Positions 7,394 to 14,183 of a stretch of 35,023 nt of DNA are shown here, in pieces. This DNA comes from a virus. The stretch lies in the IMG/VR virus record IMGVR_UViG_3300042691_017573, positions 1 to 35,023 of that record, one strand, 5' to 3'. The position numbers and the translations under genes were made by a program. Position 1 is the first letter of the stretch; each line of letters starts with the position of its first letter. The notes below the pieces were generated by a model. It did not search any database. It was given only the letters and a program-made list of their open reading frames with translations, and was not told where the DNA came from.

Positions 7394-8593
7394 CTATCTT
7401 GTTGAGTTTCTTCCTTGCATATTTCTACGCATAACCATATGTTGATTTACTTTTTGTGTAACTTCACTATCTTTTGGCTTCATACTAGCTAAAGCATATC
7501 TGACAGCATCTAGAATGTGGTCATATCCACTTTCAGGCACATTAATAACCTTTCCGTCTTTGTCTGTTTGCCATAAATAGTTTCGATATTCTTTAATCAA
7601 ATTGACTGAGCGTTTAGTCATAGACATTTTTTGTGCTTGGACATACTGAATACCTTGATTTATAGAACCTGCACCTTTTTCTGCTGGTAGTATATTTATT
7701 CCATAAAGCCTTATTTCATCTATTGATTTAGGTTCTGCACTATCCGCAATAACAAGACTACCTGTAACATTTTTCAATGTTTCGGCTATTTCTTTATTGC
7801 TCATTCCATTCTTGTAGCAAATTTCATCAAGAATATACCCACCATTATAATAATATACAGCAACGATAGCAGTAGGGTCATTTGTATATCCAAAGTCTAA
7901 TCCATATCGCTCTAACCTAGCTTCATGTGGTATATCGTCAATAATTTGCCAGTCTTTGTAAATTTTTCCCTCTACTTCTCCAAGTTGTCCAAGTCCGTAT
8001 ACCTGCCACCAGCCTTTTCTGTTTTGTCTTGATTCAATAGCTTTCACGATTTCTTGTGATAGTCCCTCGTTATCTTTGTATGTCAAAATAATATGGTCTA
8101 CATCATCTCTTTTGTGTAATACGTCTGTATAAAACCAAAATTCGTTAGTCGGATTCCAGTCTAGGAACATAAATTCTTTAGTTCTAACTTCTAGTTGGTC
8201 AAAAGCATCAAGACTCATGTTGTTACATTCGTTCATAAAACATCTGTCTCGTCTTGCACCTCTGAGTTTATCTGATTGGTCGGCACTAAAAAATTCTATT
8301 TGAGAACCTGTTTCAAACTCATATATGTTATCTGTGGCACTCCACCGTTCTTCTTTCCAATAGCCATGCTCTTTCATTATGTTTATAAAATCTCGTCTTG
8401 CACCTCGTTTTAAGTGAGGTGTAGATTCTGCAATAACTGATGTAAGTGTCTTATGTGTGTCGGACTGAGCTTTGTCTATCAAGAATAAAAGAATACTAAT
8501 AGTCTTTGAACTAGAAGTACCTCCTTGTATAGCTCGTATCTTTTTATTGAGCTTCGCTATCTTCTTTAGAGCTGTCGTTACTTGATAAGCCAT
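7394..8593 (-). CDS. terL: Terminase large subunit, PBSX/XtmB type (399 aa)
   Basis: DNA-packaging motor and headful or site-specific nuclease. The Walker A-like loop GGTSSSKT is at residues 24-31, with a Walker B/catalytic segment near 117-126 (RCFMNECNN). The C-terminal RNase H-like nuclease domain has the metal-binding blocks GLDFGYTNDP, VIADSAEP and DHILDAVRYA in order. Length is normal for the Terminase_3 group. The ATG lies 50 bases inside the small-terminase gene; no later start would keep the ATPase loop intact, so the overlap is accepted. Confidence 0.95.
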   Translation of the reverse strand: MAYQVTTALKKIAKLNKKIRAIQGGTSSSKTISILLFLIDKAQSDTHKTLTSVIAESTPHLKRGARRDFINIMKEHGYWKEERWSATDNIYEFETGSQIEFFSADQSDKLRGARRDRCFMNECNNMSLDAFDQLEVRTKEFMFLDWNPTNEFWFYTDVLHKRDDVDHIILTYKDNEGLSQEIVKAIESRQNRKGWWQVYGLGQLGEVEGKIYKDWQIIDDIPHEARLERYGLDFGYTNDPTAIVAVYYYNGGYILDEICYKNGMSNKEIAETLKNVTGSLVIADSAEPKSIDEIRLYGINILPAEKGAGSINQGIQYVQAQKMSMTKRSVNLIKEYRNYLWQTDKDGKVINVPESGYDHILDAVRYALASMKPKDSEVTQKVNQHMVMRRNMQGRNSTR

Positions 8594-8948
8594 TTAGTAT
8601 AGGTGTTGGTACATTAAGATTTACTTCTGATTCAGTTTTATCTCTCCAGCCATAATTATTCTTTAGATTGAATATTGAGAATGTAGCATTAGCTTTTCCC
8701 ATTAGGGCGTTTTGTTCTACCCACTTCTCACATCTTGACTTTGCTTCTTTAATAGTGCGTAAAAACTCGTCTTTTTCTTCATAATCAACTAGCGTATTTC
8801 TTGTAGTCCCTAGTGCTATTGCTAATCCAGTTATAGTAGGAGGTTCTGTATACTCTCCTTTATCATCTGTGATAGACAAAAAGTATGCATCTATTAGCTT
8901 TTGTACTTCTTCAACATTTTTCCATTTTGGTGGTCTTCCTCCTGCCAT
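8544..8948 (-). CDS. terS: Terminase small subunit (134 aa)
   Basis: DNA-recognition subunit of the packaging motor. Residues 1-20 show the GRPPKWKNVEEV opening common to these proteins, followed by an HTH-like region (ITGLAIALGTTRNTLVDYEE) and a C-terminal oligomerisation segment with the typical FNLKNNYGWRDK pattern, then an acidic Ser-rich tail. The 3' end overlaps the large-terminase start by 50 bases. It starts two bases after the 84-aa gene. A packaging (cos or pac) site may lie nearby but none could be defined by eye. Confidence 0.9.
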   Translation of the reverse strand: MAGGRPPKWKNVEEVQKLIDAYFLSITDDKGEYTEPPTITGLAIALGTTRNTLVDYEEKDEFLRTIKEAKSRCEKWVEQNALMGKANATFSIFNLKNNYGWRDKTESEVNLNVPTPILNGLSSNDSSKEDSEAQ

Positions 8949-8950
8949 AG

Positions 8951-9205
8951 TTATATCTTCTTACCTTTAGGGATTCTTAATGTCTTTCCAATAAGGAGAT
9001 TACCTTTCTCCCATTGCTTATCGTTAATATATTGCTTTGCTGTTTTGTTACCATGTCTAGCTTTGAAAGCTGATGTTCTACTACCTCCGAGTTTAGTACC
9101 TTTCTGTCCTCCTTGGATAGTCTTAATCTTCTTTCCGTTCTCAAAGATTTCTGCTTTCCATGATTTACCTTTAGCTGTTGCTCTCTGTATCTTTGCTGTA
9201 GGCAT
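8951..9205 (-). CDS. Small basic protein upstream of terminase (84 aa)
   Basis: A strongly basic, Lys/Gly-rich protein (opening MPTAKIQRATAKGKSWKAEI, ending LRIPKGKKI) with no membrane segment. Composition suggests nucleic-acid contact. It follows the 44-aa gene by a single spacer base and precedes the small terminase. It might be a DNA-binding accessory of packaging or a small HNH-neighbour protein; no HNH histidines or cysteines are present. No family recognised. Confidence 0.65.
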   Translation of the reverse strand: MPTAKIQRATAKGKSWKAEIFENGKKIKTIQGGQKGTKLGGSRTSAFKARHGNKTAKQYINDKQWEKGNLLIGKTLRIPKGKKI

Positions 9206-9206
9206 G

Positions 9207-9341
9207 TTACTTTCTTTTCTTTTCTACTCCTTTAATAGTTCCTTTATTTTTTGATGCGTAAAATACTTTTTTACCTGTTTTAGCTCCGTACTCTTTTTTC
9301 ATAGCTTTCATAATTTTAGTTCCTTTTTTGTTTAGTGGCAT
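9207..9341 (-). CDS. 44-aa basic microprotein
   Basis: ATG 9341-9339 to TAA 9209-9207. The protein is about one third lysine and contains KIMKAMKKEYGAKTGKKVFY followed by ASKNKGTIKGV, a small motif I associate with short proteins in many phage genomes. It is the first gene after the promoter at 9369-9398 and is separated from the 84-aa gene by one base. Possible role in DNA binding or packaging; uncertain. Confidence 0.65.
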   Translation of the reverse strand: MPLNKKGTKIMKAMKKEYGAKTGKKVFYASKNKGTIKGVEKKRK

Positions 9342-9368
9342 GTGTGTATAGTTAATGTATATGGATAT

Positions 9369-9398
9369 ATTATATCACGTTTATTGAGTTTGTATCAA
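9369..9398 (-). promoter_or_regulatory. Sigma70-type promoter for the packaging genes
   Basis: Minus strand: -35 TTGATA (9398-9393), 18-base spacer, -10 TATAAT (9374-9369). The -35 lies inside the 3' end of the preceding 102-aa gene. It would drive the 44-aa, 84-aa and terminase genes. Confidence 0.7.
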
Positions 9399-9689
9399 CT
9401 TTTCATACTTAGATTTGCTTAATAAATACTGTTGATGTTGCGAGAGAAAGTATGTTTCTGGGTATGTTATCTCTATACTTCCTTTTTGTTCTAGTTCATT
9501 TATCTTATCTGACATTTCTTTCATTCTCAAATCCCATAAAGAAATGTTTTCAAATTTGTTAGAGCAGTACTCGATACCATGATACCTAGTTATTATTGAA
9601 TGGTATAGTTCACCTTGTAAAATAGTATACGGATAAAATACCTGTTTTAGCCTTTTTAAGTCAGTTATTATCTCTGTATTAGATTTCAT
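9381..9689 (-). CDS. Hypothetical protein (102 aa)
   Basis: A soluble, mostly helical protein (MKSNTEIITDLKRLKQVFYP opening) with a coiled-coil-like middle (LRMKEMSDKINELEQKGSIE). It overlaps the preceding 83-aa gene by 11 bases. Its 3' end contains the -35 box of the packaging promoter. Not recognised. Confidence 0.65.
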   Translation of the reverse strand: MKSNTEIITDLKRLKQVFYPYTILQGELYHSIITRYHGIEYCSNKFENISLWDLRMKEMSDKINELEQKGSIEITYPETYFLSQHQQYLLSKSKYEKLIQTQ

Positions 9690-9930
9690 ATAATGGCTTA
9701 AACTTTAGTGCTTCTTGTGTTAAAGCGTGTATGAGTCTGTCTTGTGCATCATGCGGTATATTCTTGTTAGGTATCTGCATTTCTGAATTGAGTACTATAA
9801 CTTCCGTGTTATCGTTTTGTTCTTTTGTTATTTGATTTCCTTTTGTGTCTATCATTGTTTCTGCAACTACAAAATACCCCCTGTACCCTTTCTTCTTGTT
9901 TAGTTCGAATGTTATATATTTTTTGTCCAT
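9679..9930 (-). CDS. Hypothetical protein (83 aa)
   Basis: A small alpha/beta protein, ITFELNKKKGYRGYFVVAET at the N-terminus, with a C-terminal helix (DAQDRLIHALTQEALKF). It overlaps the next gene by 11 bases. A 65-codon frame on the same strand overlaps its first 122 bases; this 83-aa frame looks the more protein-like over the shared stretch. Confidence 0.65.
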   Translation of the reverse strand: MDKKYITFELNKKKGYRGYFVVAETMIDTKGNQITKEQNDNTEVIVLNSEMQIPNKNIPHDAQDRLIHALTQEALKFKPLYEI

Positions 9931-10006
9931 GTTTGTATAAAACTATAAGAGCGATTAAGCCTAAAAAAATCTTAATGTATTGTACTATCGTTTCGTGTCG
10001 AGTCAT
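9809..10006 (-). CDS. Possible small membrane protein overlapping its neighbour (65 aa)
   Basis: ATG at 10006 with a clear transmembrane helix at residues 11-24 (IKIFLGLIALIVLY), but from about residue 26 the frame runs over the 83-aa gene and reads as low-complexity basic sequence. The N-terminal half may be a real membrane peptide whose stop happens to lie far downstream. A frameshift joining it to the 83-aa frame near the A-run at 9920 is conceivable but unsupported. The 43-aa gene overlaps its start by 35 bases. Confidence 0.3.
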   Translation of the reverse strand: MTRHETIVQYIKIFLGLIALIVLYKHGQKIYNIRTKQEERVQGVFCSCRNNDRHKRKSNNKRTKR

Positions 10007-10103
10007 GTTGTCCTAGTGTATACCCATAGCCAAATCCCATAGAACTACCTACAAGAAATCCGACTAAAAGTGCTAATATAATTAAAGCCCCAGCAAATAT
10101 CAT
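9972..10103 (-). CDS. 43-aa membrane microprotein
   Basis: ATG 10103-10101 to TAA 9974-9972. Residues 2-27 form one hydrophobic Gly-rich helix (FAGALIILALLVGFLVGSSM), followed by GFGYGYTLGQ and a polar tail. It lies 7 bases after the predicted -10 at 10110-10115, so its mRNA would be nearly leaderless. Possible holin-like or membrane-modulating microprotein; function unknown. Confidence 0.5.
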   Translation of the reverse strand: MIFAGALIILALLVGFLVGSSMGFGYGYTLGQHDSTRNDSTIH

Positions 10104-10109
10104 GCGTAT

Positions 10110-10138
10110 ATTATACTATATCTCTCAACATTTTCCAA
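10110..10138 (-). promoter_or_regulatory. Sigma70-type promoter before the 43-aa gene
   Basis: Minus strand: -35 TTGGAA (10138-10133), 17-base spacer, -10 TATAAT (10115-10110). It overlaps the 3' end of the 283-aa gene. The expected start near 10103 coincides with the ATG of the 43-aa gene, implying a leaderless or near-leaderless message. Confidence 0.6.
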
Positions 10139-10962
10139 CCTTTCTTGTTAATAAACTCTTTTTTTTCTTCAGTATTCATTCCGAGTACTTTATAATCTGA
10201 TTTATATAAAGCCCAATATATATCTTCTTCTTGAAGTTGCATGTTATCTAAAATCATATGTTCAACTGCATTGATGTATGCTCTTTTTATAGACGGTATT
10301 TTAAGTGCCAAAAATAGCAATGTTGCGATAGCATTCACTTTAGAACCCCATACGTTGTTATAGTTTCGTTCATGGAATAAATGCAATAATCTCTTTATTT
10401 CTCTAACATTCTTGAGCTTGTGCTTTTTTGTTTCACTTAGAATATCCATAATTCTATACCTATAAGCATCATCATTCTCTATGGCGACTGATACTATTTC
10501 GGAAAAATCTTCGGCATCCTGTTCGTTAGTCAGATGACGCATGAAATTGAATATAAAGAACTGTAATTCTATGCCAAATGAAGTCCTATGAATATCCTTT
10601 AGTATTTCATGGCTTATAATGCGTTTTCCGAGCTTATTAAACGCATATATGGTGCTTTGTCTATATTTTGGTAAAAGTATCGTTATAAGCGTTCCTGTGA
10701 CGTTCTGTGGCATTGTAGCTATCTTTATCGACTCTATAATCACAGACTTTATCATGTTTGTTGAATAAAGCGCTGTATCCATGACACATGTCCGTCTTGG
10801 AAACTCTGCTCCAGCAACGTGAAGTTTTATTTCTTTTTCTTCTTCTACTCCAATAGCTTCAAAATTTTCTTTACTTTCACTATGTATTTGTGATTCTGGA
10901 CTTCCGTACTTGTGGTACTCTCTACGATAGTATTTATTTAAAAAATCTTGGATACTTAACAT
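10111..10962 (-). CDS. Hypothetical protein (283 aa)
   Basis: The largest unassigned gene of this region. It begins with a helical segment (MLSIQDFLNKYYRREYHKYG), then polar sequence, a central block (PRRTCVMDTALYSTNMIKSV) and long helical stretches to the end. There is no signal peptide, no convincing transmembrane helix and no catalytic motif I can name. Its ATG shares its first base with the stop of the 86-aa secreted protein (TAATG), so the two are coupled. All-alpha content suggests a protein-interaction or structural role. Not recognised. Confidence 0.7.
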   Translation of the reverse strand: MLSIQDFLNKYYRREYHKYGSPESQIHSESKENFEAIGVEEEKEIKLHVAGAEFPRRTCVMDTALYSTNMIKSVIIESIKIATMPQNVTGTLITILLPKYRQSTIYAFNKLGKRIISHEILKDIHRTSFGIELQFFIFNFMRHLTNEQDAEDFSEIVSVAIENDDAYRYRIMDILSETKKHKLKNVREIKRLLHLFHERNYNNVWGSKVNAIATLLFLALKIPSIKRAYINAVEHMILDNMQLQEEDIYWALYKSDYKVLGMNTEEKKEFINKKGWKMLRDIV

Positions 10963-11222
10963 TATTTAACACAGCTTATTGAGGTTGAATCTACAATTTT
11001 ACCAATATTTGTATTACGTGAGGCGAAAGTACCAAAACATGTTACTGTTGAACTTCCTATTTTTTCTTCAAATCTATACACTGTAACAGTTTCAGTATCT
11101 ACGAGCTGATTTGTTATTTTAACAAAAGAAGAGTTTGTTCTTGTGGTATAAGTAGCAAAAGCATATACGCTACCTGCTGTGAACGTTAGTACTAGTATTG
11201 CTGTTAGAATTATTGTTTTCAT
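10962..11222 (-). CDS. Small secreted or lipid-bilayer-exported protein (86 aa)
   Basis: Residues 1-22 form a standard signal peptide: Lys at position 2, a hydrophobic core (IILTAILVLTFTAG), and an AFA-type cleavage region. The mature part is about 64 residues of beta-prone Thr/Val-rich sequence with two cysteines (TVTCFGTF and SISCVK) that could form a disulphide outside the cytoplasm. A phage-encoded exported small protein might act in superinfection exclusion or at the host surface; no family recognised. It begins 10 bases after the 55-aa gene and is coupled to the 283-aa gene by TAATG. Confidence 0.65.
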   Translation of the reverse strand: MKTIILTAILVLTFTAGSVYAFATYTTRTNSSFVKITNQLVDTETVTVYRFEEKIGSSTVTCFGTFASRNTNIGKIVDSTSISCVK

Positions 11223-11231
11223 ATTTGTATA

Positions 11232-11399
11232 TTACTTTGTTTTTTTAATTTTGTCAACTTTCTTAACCCTATCCACCGTAAAATTATATCTTATCTTCAC
11301 CCCTGTTTTATTCTCCATTCGGTCTATAAATTCCTCCATTTCATCATAGATAAGGTTTATAATCTCGTTTTCTGTTAGTATTTTGTAGTTTTTAGGCAT
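11232..11399 (-). CDS. 55-aa charged microprotein
   Basis: ATG 11399-11397 to TAA 11234-11232. The N-terminal half is acidic and helical (EIINLIYDEMEEFIDRMENK), the C-terminal third is Lys-rich (VDRVKKVDKIKKTK). It is packed between the 122-aa and 86-aa genes with short spacers, as in the rest of the operon. No family recognised. Confidence 0.5.
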   Translation of the reverse strand: MPKNYKILTENEIINLIYDEMEEFIDRMENKTGVKIRYNFTVDRVKKVDKIKKTK

Positions 11400-11406
11400 G
11401 TTTATT

Positions 11407-11775
11407 TTATCTATAAAATTCTTTACACTTTACACACCTCGACTGTGGTGGATTACTTGTATACGATAGTCCGTCTGATTCGTGAGTGCATTTATTAAGA
11501 CTTGGTAGAGTTTCTTCTGTTGCTTTTGTAATGGCAGGTATCAATGCAACACGTTCATCTTCTCCAAATAGTTGAAAATGATTAAGTATTCTAGCGTTGT
11601 GTTTACCTATAGTTTCTTTTACCCTCTCCTCTAGTATGGTGTCTATTTTTGAGAGCCAGAAGTCTGGTGTTTCAACAATAATATCAGTTGGAATTATCTC
11701 CTTTGCTTTCTTTACAGCCCAATCCTGATACTCTCTTTTTATTTTATCTTTTTCCTCAAGTGTTAGTTTTATCAT
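11407..11775 (-). CDS. Hypothetical protein with C-terminal zinc-binding knuckle (122 aa)
   Basis: The N-terminal 90 residues are helical and charged. The C-terminus holds a CTH...CVKC arrangement (LNKCTHESDG, then SRCVKCKEFY), a plausible Cys-His-Cys-Cys zinc site. The ATG overlaps the TGA of the 37-aa frame (ATGA, 11775-11772). Might be a small regulatory or nucleic-acid-binding protein. Not recognised. Confidence 0.65.
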   Translation of the reverse strand: MIKLTLEEKDKIKREYQDWAVKKAKEIIPTDIIVETPDFWLSKIDTILEERVKETIGKHNARILNHFQLFGEDERVALIPAITKATEETLPSLNKCTHESDGLSYTSNPPQSRCVKCKEFYR

Positions 11776-11885
11776 TTTAATTTATTATGAACGTATAATC
11801 TATAAAGTCTGAATATATGGTACTCGAATAATGTTAAGTTTCCTCTATATTTCCTAGTATTCCAAGTGATATATAGTTGTTTCAT
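11772..11885 (-). CDS. 37-aa microprotein
   Basis: ATG 11885-11883 to TGA 11774-11772; basic and aromatic (MKQLYITWNTRKYRGN opening). Support comes from its ATGA junction with the 122-aa gene and from a start region identical over 22 bases to that of the 53-aa gene upstream. Short enough to be chance otherwise. Confidence 0.4.
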   Translation of the reverse strand: MKQLYITWNTRKYRGNLTLFEYHIFRLYRLYVHNKLK

Positions 11886-11901
11886 TTGTTTATAAGGTTA
11901 T
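11880..11901 (-). repeat. 22-bp direct repeat over a translation start, copy 1
   Basis: Identical to 12046-12067. The minus-strand reading contains the stop of the 53-aa gene, an A/T-rich linker and the ATG of the 37-aa frame. Confidence 0.7.
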
Positions 11902-12051
11902 AAGTGGTACTTCAAATATTGTAACTTCTCCACATTTAGGGCATGTATGTTGATAAGTTCCTGCTTCAAATACCTTCATTGTAGGTGGCTCATGTTGCGG
12001 ACACATGCATGGTAATTTAGGCTCTGATATTTTTATAGTGTTTTCTTTCAT
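11890..12051 (-). CDS. 53-aa zinc-ribbon microprotein
   Basis: ATG 12051-12049 to TAA 11892-11890. Cysteines and a histidine are spaced as CMCPQH at residues 15-20 and CPKCGE at 37-42, a classic zinc-ribbon half-knuckle pair, in a beta-rich context (TYQHTCPKCGEVTIFEV). Such microproteins can bind nucleic acid or RNA polymerase; no partner is shown here. The start lies in the 22-bp repeat. Confidence 0.6.
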   Translation of the reverse strand: MKENTIKISEPKLPCMCPQHEPPTMKVFEAGTYQHTCPKCGEVTIFEVPLITL

Positions 12052-12067
12052 TTGTTTATAAGGTTAT
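12046..12067 (-). repeat. 22-bp direct repeat over a translation start, copy 2
   Basis: Identical to 11880-11901. Here it spans the ATG of the 53-aa zinc-ribbon gene and its upstream linker. Confidence 0.7.
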
Positions 12068-12068
12068 T

Positions 12069-12173
12069 TTAATAAGGGTGACTTCTAAAAAACACAATGG
12101 TAAATACAAAGAATGCTATAAATCCAAGTATTTTTAATCCATTTCCATCTTGCCAATATTCAAGTGTGTTCAT
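12069..12173 (-). CDS. 34-aa membrane microprotein
   Basis: ATG 12173-12171 to TAA 12071-12069. A polar start (MNTLEYWQDGNG) followed by one transmembrane helix (ILGFIAFFVFTIVFF) and a short basic end. Packed one base from the 78-aa gene. Real status uncertain because of the length. Confidence 0.4.
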   Translation of the reverse strand: MNTLEYWQDGNGLKILGFIAFFVFTIVFFRSHPY

Positions 12174-12174
12174 A

Positions 12175-12411
12175 CTATTTCCCTTGTTTTATTATTGATA
12201 ATACTTTCTCTTTAATGCTATCTGTGTACACATCTCCTTCACAGTATCTCTCTAACAATTCCTCCACCTCCTCTGCTATACGGGTACGTTCTGTTTGGAG
12301 GAGGGTTTTAACCTTATCTACTAGAAATTCATTAAAATCAAACCCAAAATCTCCTTTGAGCCATTCCCCATACCAACCTTCTGCTTCTTTCCATTTTTCA
12401 ATGTTTGTCAT
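12175..12411 (-). CDS. Hypothetical acidic protein (78 aa)
   Basis: A soluble acidic helical protein with several tryptophans in the N-terminal third (EKWKEAEGWYGEWLKGDFGF) and a helical C-terminal half. No motif recognised. It starts three bases after the 40-aa frame. Confidence 0.6.
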   Translation of the reverse strand: MTNIEKWKEAEGWYGEWLKGDFGFDFNEFLVDKVKTLLQTERTRIAEEVEELLERYCEGDVYTDSIKEKVLSIIKQGK

Positions 12412-12414
12412 ATG

Positions 12415-12537
12415 TTATTTAACATAAATTATTACTGATAAAGTGTAGTTAAAAGCCCATATTGCTGATGTAATATTGTCTGATAGCAACGAGAATGTAA
12501 CTCCAGTTATTCCACATATTATTCCTAGTGTTTTCAT
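12415..12537 (-). CDS. 40-aa membrane microprotein
   Basis: ATG 12537-12535 to TAA 12417-12415. Hydrophobic through most of its length (LGIICGITGVTFSLL and YTLSVIIYV), suggesting one or two membrane passes. Tight spacing to the 78-aa gene supports it. Confidence 0.4.
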   Translation of the reverse strand: MKTLGIICGITGVTFSLLSDNITSAIWAFNYTLSVIIYVK

Positions 12538-12540
12538 CTT

Positions 12541-12651
12541 TTATTTAGTTAATGTTAAAGTTCCAAAAAACCATCTAAAACACCAACAGCCATAGGCAGA
12601 TTTATATATACTAAATTTTCCTCTAAACGCTTTACTTGTAAATATGTTCAT
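12541..12651 (-). CDS. 36-aa microprotein
   Basis: ATG 12651-12649 to TAA 12543-12541. Aromatic and basic with a CWCFRWFF block, so possibly membrane-associated. It fits the spacing between the 91-aa and 40-aa genes but could be chance. Confidence 0.3.
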   Translation of the reverse strand: MNIFTSKAFRGKFSIYKSAYGCWCFRWFFGTLTLTK

Positions 12652-12653
12652 AG

Positions 12654-12929
12654 TTATTTGGTTAATGGTCTTAGTTTTAAACCACTTTGTGTTATTTCCA
12701 GTGGTAGCTCATTCTCCTTAATAATCAAGTCAATAATATCTGCTAGGTTTTTATCTGCTCTTATGTCAGGATAATGGTCTACAATTCGCATCTCTTGACC
12801 TGTAACTAAAACAGTCTGTATTAATACATAGGCAAGTAGTGTAGTTCTGCCACTCTTTCTTGCTCCCATATACAGCCATTGGATAGACTTTAAATGTTTC
12901 TTTTGTTCATTAGTTAATTTTATTTTCAT
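12654..12929 (-). CDS. P-loop-like small protein (91 aa)
   Basis: Residues 22-31 read MGARKSGRTT, a Walker A-like loop (G-x4-G-R-T) preceded by a hydrophobic strand (IQWLYM). A following helix and strand (LLAYVLIQTVLVTG, MRIVDHYP) match the start of a P-loop NTPase fold. At 91 residues it lacks the Walker B half, so it is a truncated or minimal P-loop protein, perhaps a nucleotide-binding remnant. Lysine in the loop is replaced in position by Arg-Thr, so ATP hydrolysis is doubtful. Confidence 0.6.
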   Translation of the reverse strand: MKIKLTNEQKKHLKSIQWLYMGARKSGRTTLLAYVLIQTVLVTGQEMRIVDHYPDIRADKNLADIIDLIIKENELPLEITQSGLKLRPLTK

Positions 12930-12941
12930 CTCTAGTTAAGG

Positions 12942-13220
12942 TTATCTAAGGTTTTTAATTATAAAGTCTATCTGTGATTCATAGCCAAATAGCATAGTAG
13001 GTATTTTAGATTGTTCTATAATTCTATTTACCCTCTCCAACATATCCTGTTGACCTGCTTTGAAGGATTTTTCTATTTGCTTTGAAAGAAAGTTTCTAAC
13101 ATTGTCAGGGTTACTCATATCTAATGCAAGTACTTCTTTACCCATAAAAGGTCTTAGATGACACATTTTATGTATAAACTCATTATCCCCCTCCTCCTGT
13201 AATTGTTGTAGGTTAGTCAT
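12942..13220 (-). CDS. Hypothetical protein (92 aa)
   Basis: A soluble helical protein (NPDNVRNFLSKQIEKSFKAG in the middle) with no membrane segment or motif I recognise. It is part of the tightly packed microprotein operon. Confidence 0.6.
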   Translation of the reverse strand: MTNLQQLQEEGDNEFIHKMCHLRPFMGKEVLALDMSNPDNVRNFLSKQIEKSFKAGQQDMLERVNRIIEQSKIPTMLFGYESQIDFIIKNLR

Positions 13221-13226
13221 TGTGGA

Positions 13227-13547
13227 TTATTTATGATTGTTTAATATATTTACCATCTCAAGCCACTTCTCAAAGGTCATATGACCAAATACATAACCGT
13301 TACATTCCTCTGAGAATTTAGATGCAAGTAATTGATACACAGTGTCAGAGCAAATAGGCATCACTTCTACTGTGTCGCTTCCCCATTTTAGTCTTTCTTG
13401 GTAATCATAATTCTTTATATTTTCATCTTCCGAGTATCTATCGTAATTCTCTGAATAACTACCTGCTCCCCAAATTGTAGATAATGAATTCCCATTAGGG
13501 AATGTCAGTAATATTCCGTTTGTTTTATGTGATACAAATGCTTTCAT
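13227..13547 (-). CDS. Hypothetical protein (106 aa)
   Basis: A soluble alpha/beta protein, Asn/Tyr-rich around NYDYQERLKWGSDTVEVMPI, with a C-terminal amphipathic helix (FEKWLEMVNILNNHK). No motif recognised. Its upstream linker is an 18-base repeat (13546-13563) also found at 13870-13887. Confidence 0.6.
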   Translation of the reverse strand: MKAFVSHKTNGILLTFPNGNSLSTIWGAGSYSENYDRYSEDENIKNYDYQERLKWGSDTVEVMPICSDTVYQLLASKFSEECNGYVFGHMTFEKWLEMVNILNNHK

Positions 13548-13563
13548 ATTATTTAAGTTTATT
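13546..13563 (-). repeat. 18-bp repeat upstream of a start codon, copy 1
   Basis: Exact copy of 13870-13887. It ends at the ATG of the 106-aa gene and is A/T only apart from one G/C; it appears to serve as an SD-less initiation leader. Confidence 0.6.
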
Positions 13564-13568
13564 GTGGG

Positions 13569-13862
13569 TTAGTTAAGCAAACCAATCTTTTTAAGAAACT
13601 CATTCACATCTCCCATTAAATCATTGATAGTAGATAGCGAGTGTCCCTTACCCTTTAGATATGTTTTCATAATATCCATGCTTACCCCAGACTTCTTGTA
13701 TTCCCTGAGAGCATTGCCGACCTTTTCTACTTCCTTAGTGATTCGTTCTAGTGGCTCATAGGAGTCAATATAGTCAATCTGTGATGCACCGACTTCCTGC
13801 ATGAATACCGCTAATCTCTCGTCTGCTTTCTTGTTTTTTACTTCTAGTATGTATCTTGTCAT
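13569..13862 (-). CDS. Hypothetical helical protein (97 aa)
   Basis: Mainly helical with a possible coiled coil (EPLERITKEVEKVGNALREY) and a C-terminal helix (LMGDVNEFLKKIGLLN). No motif recognised. Upstream leader is shared with the 106-aa gene through the 18-bp repeat. Confidence 0.6.
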   Translation of the reverse strand: MTRYILEVKNKKADERLAVFMQEVGASQIDYIDSYEPLERITKEVEKVGNALREYKKSGVSMDIMKTYLKGKGHSLSTINDLMGDVNEFLKKIGLLN

Positions 13863-13869
13863 TTTGTTT

Positions 13870-13887
13870 ATATTATTTAAGTTTATT
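13870..13887 (-). repeat. 18-bp repeat upstream of a start codon, copy 2
   Basis: Exact copy of 13546-13563, lying a few bases upstream of the ATG of the 97-aa gene and overlapping the end of the 102-aa gene. Confidence 0.6.
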
Positions 13888-14181
13888 TTTCCAGTAATTG
13901 ATTTGGTCTTCTATCGCTAGATTGTAGCCACCTATATCCTTAAACACGCAATTGCACGGTTGTATCTGTGTTTTTCCATCCCAGTTCTTTTTGTGTATAC
14001 ATTCTTGCTTCAATCCCTCAAGCCTTTCCACCTCTGCCTGTACCATAGATGTGTATGTTTGGGTGAGGAATTTGTTAACCGCCATAAGGTATACAATTTT
14101 ATTTCCTTGTTCGTCGGTCAATTCAACTAGCTCGTTTTTACACCAATCTTCAAATTCTTTTAATATTTCTGGGAGTGTCAT
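13873..14181 (-). CDS. Hypothetical protein (102 aa)
   Basis: Helical N-terminal half (LPEILKEFEDWCKNELVEL) and a cysteine/histidine set later (LKQECIHKKNW, IQPCNCVFKD) that might bind metal. No recognised family. It begins two bases after the 87-aa gene. Confidence 0.6.
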   Translation of the reverse strand: MTLPEILKEFEDWCKNELVELTDEQGNKIVYLMAVNKFLTQTYTSMVQAEVERLEGLKQECIHKKNWDGKTQIQPCNCVFKDIGGYNLAIEDQINYWKNKLK

Positions 14182-14183
14182 GG

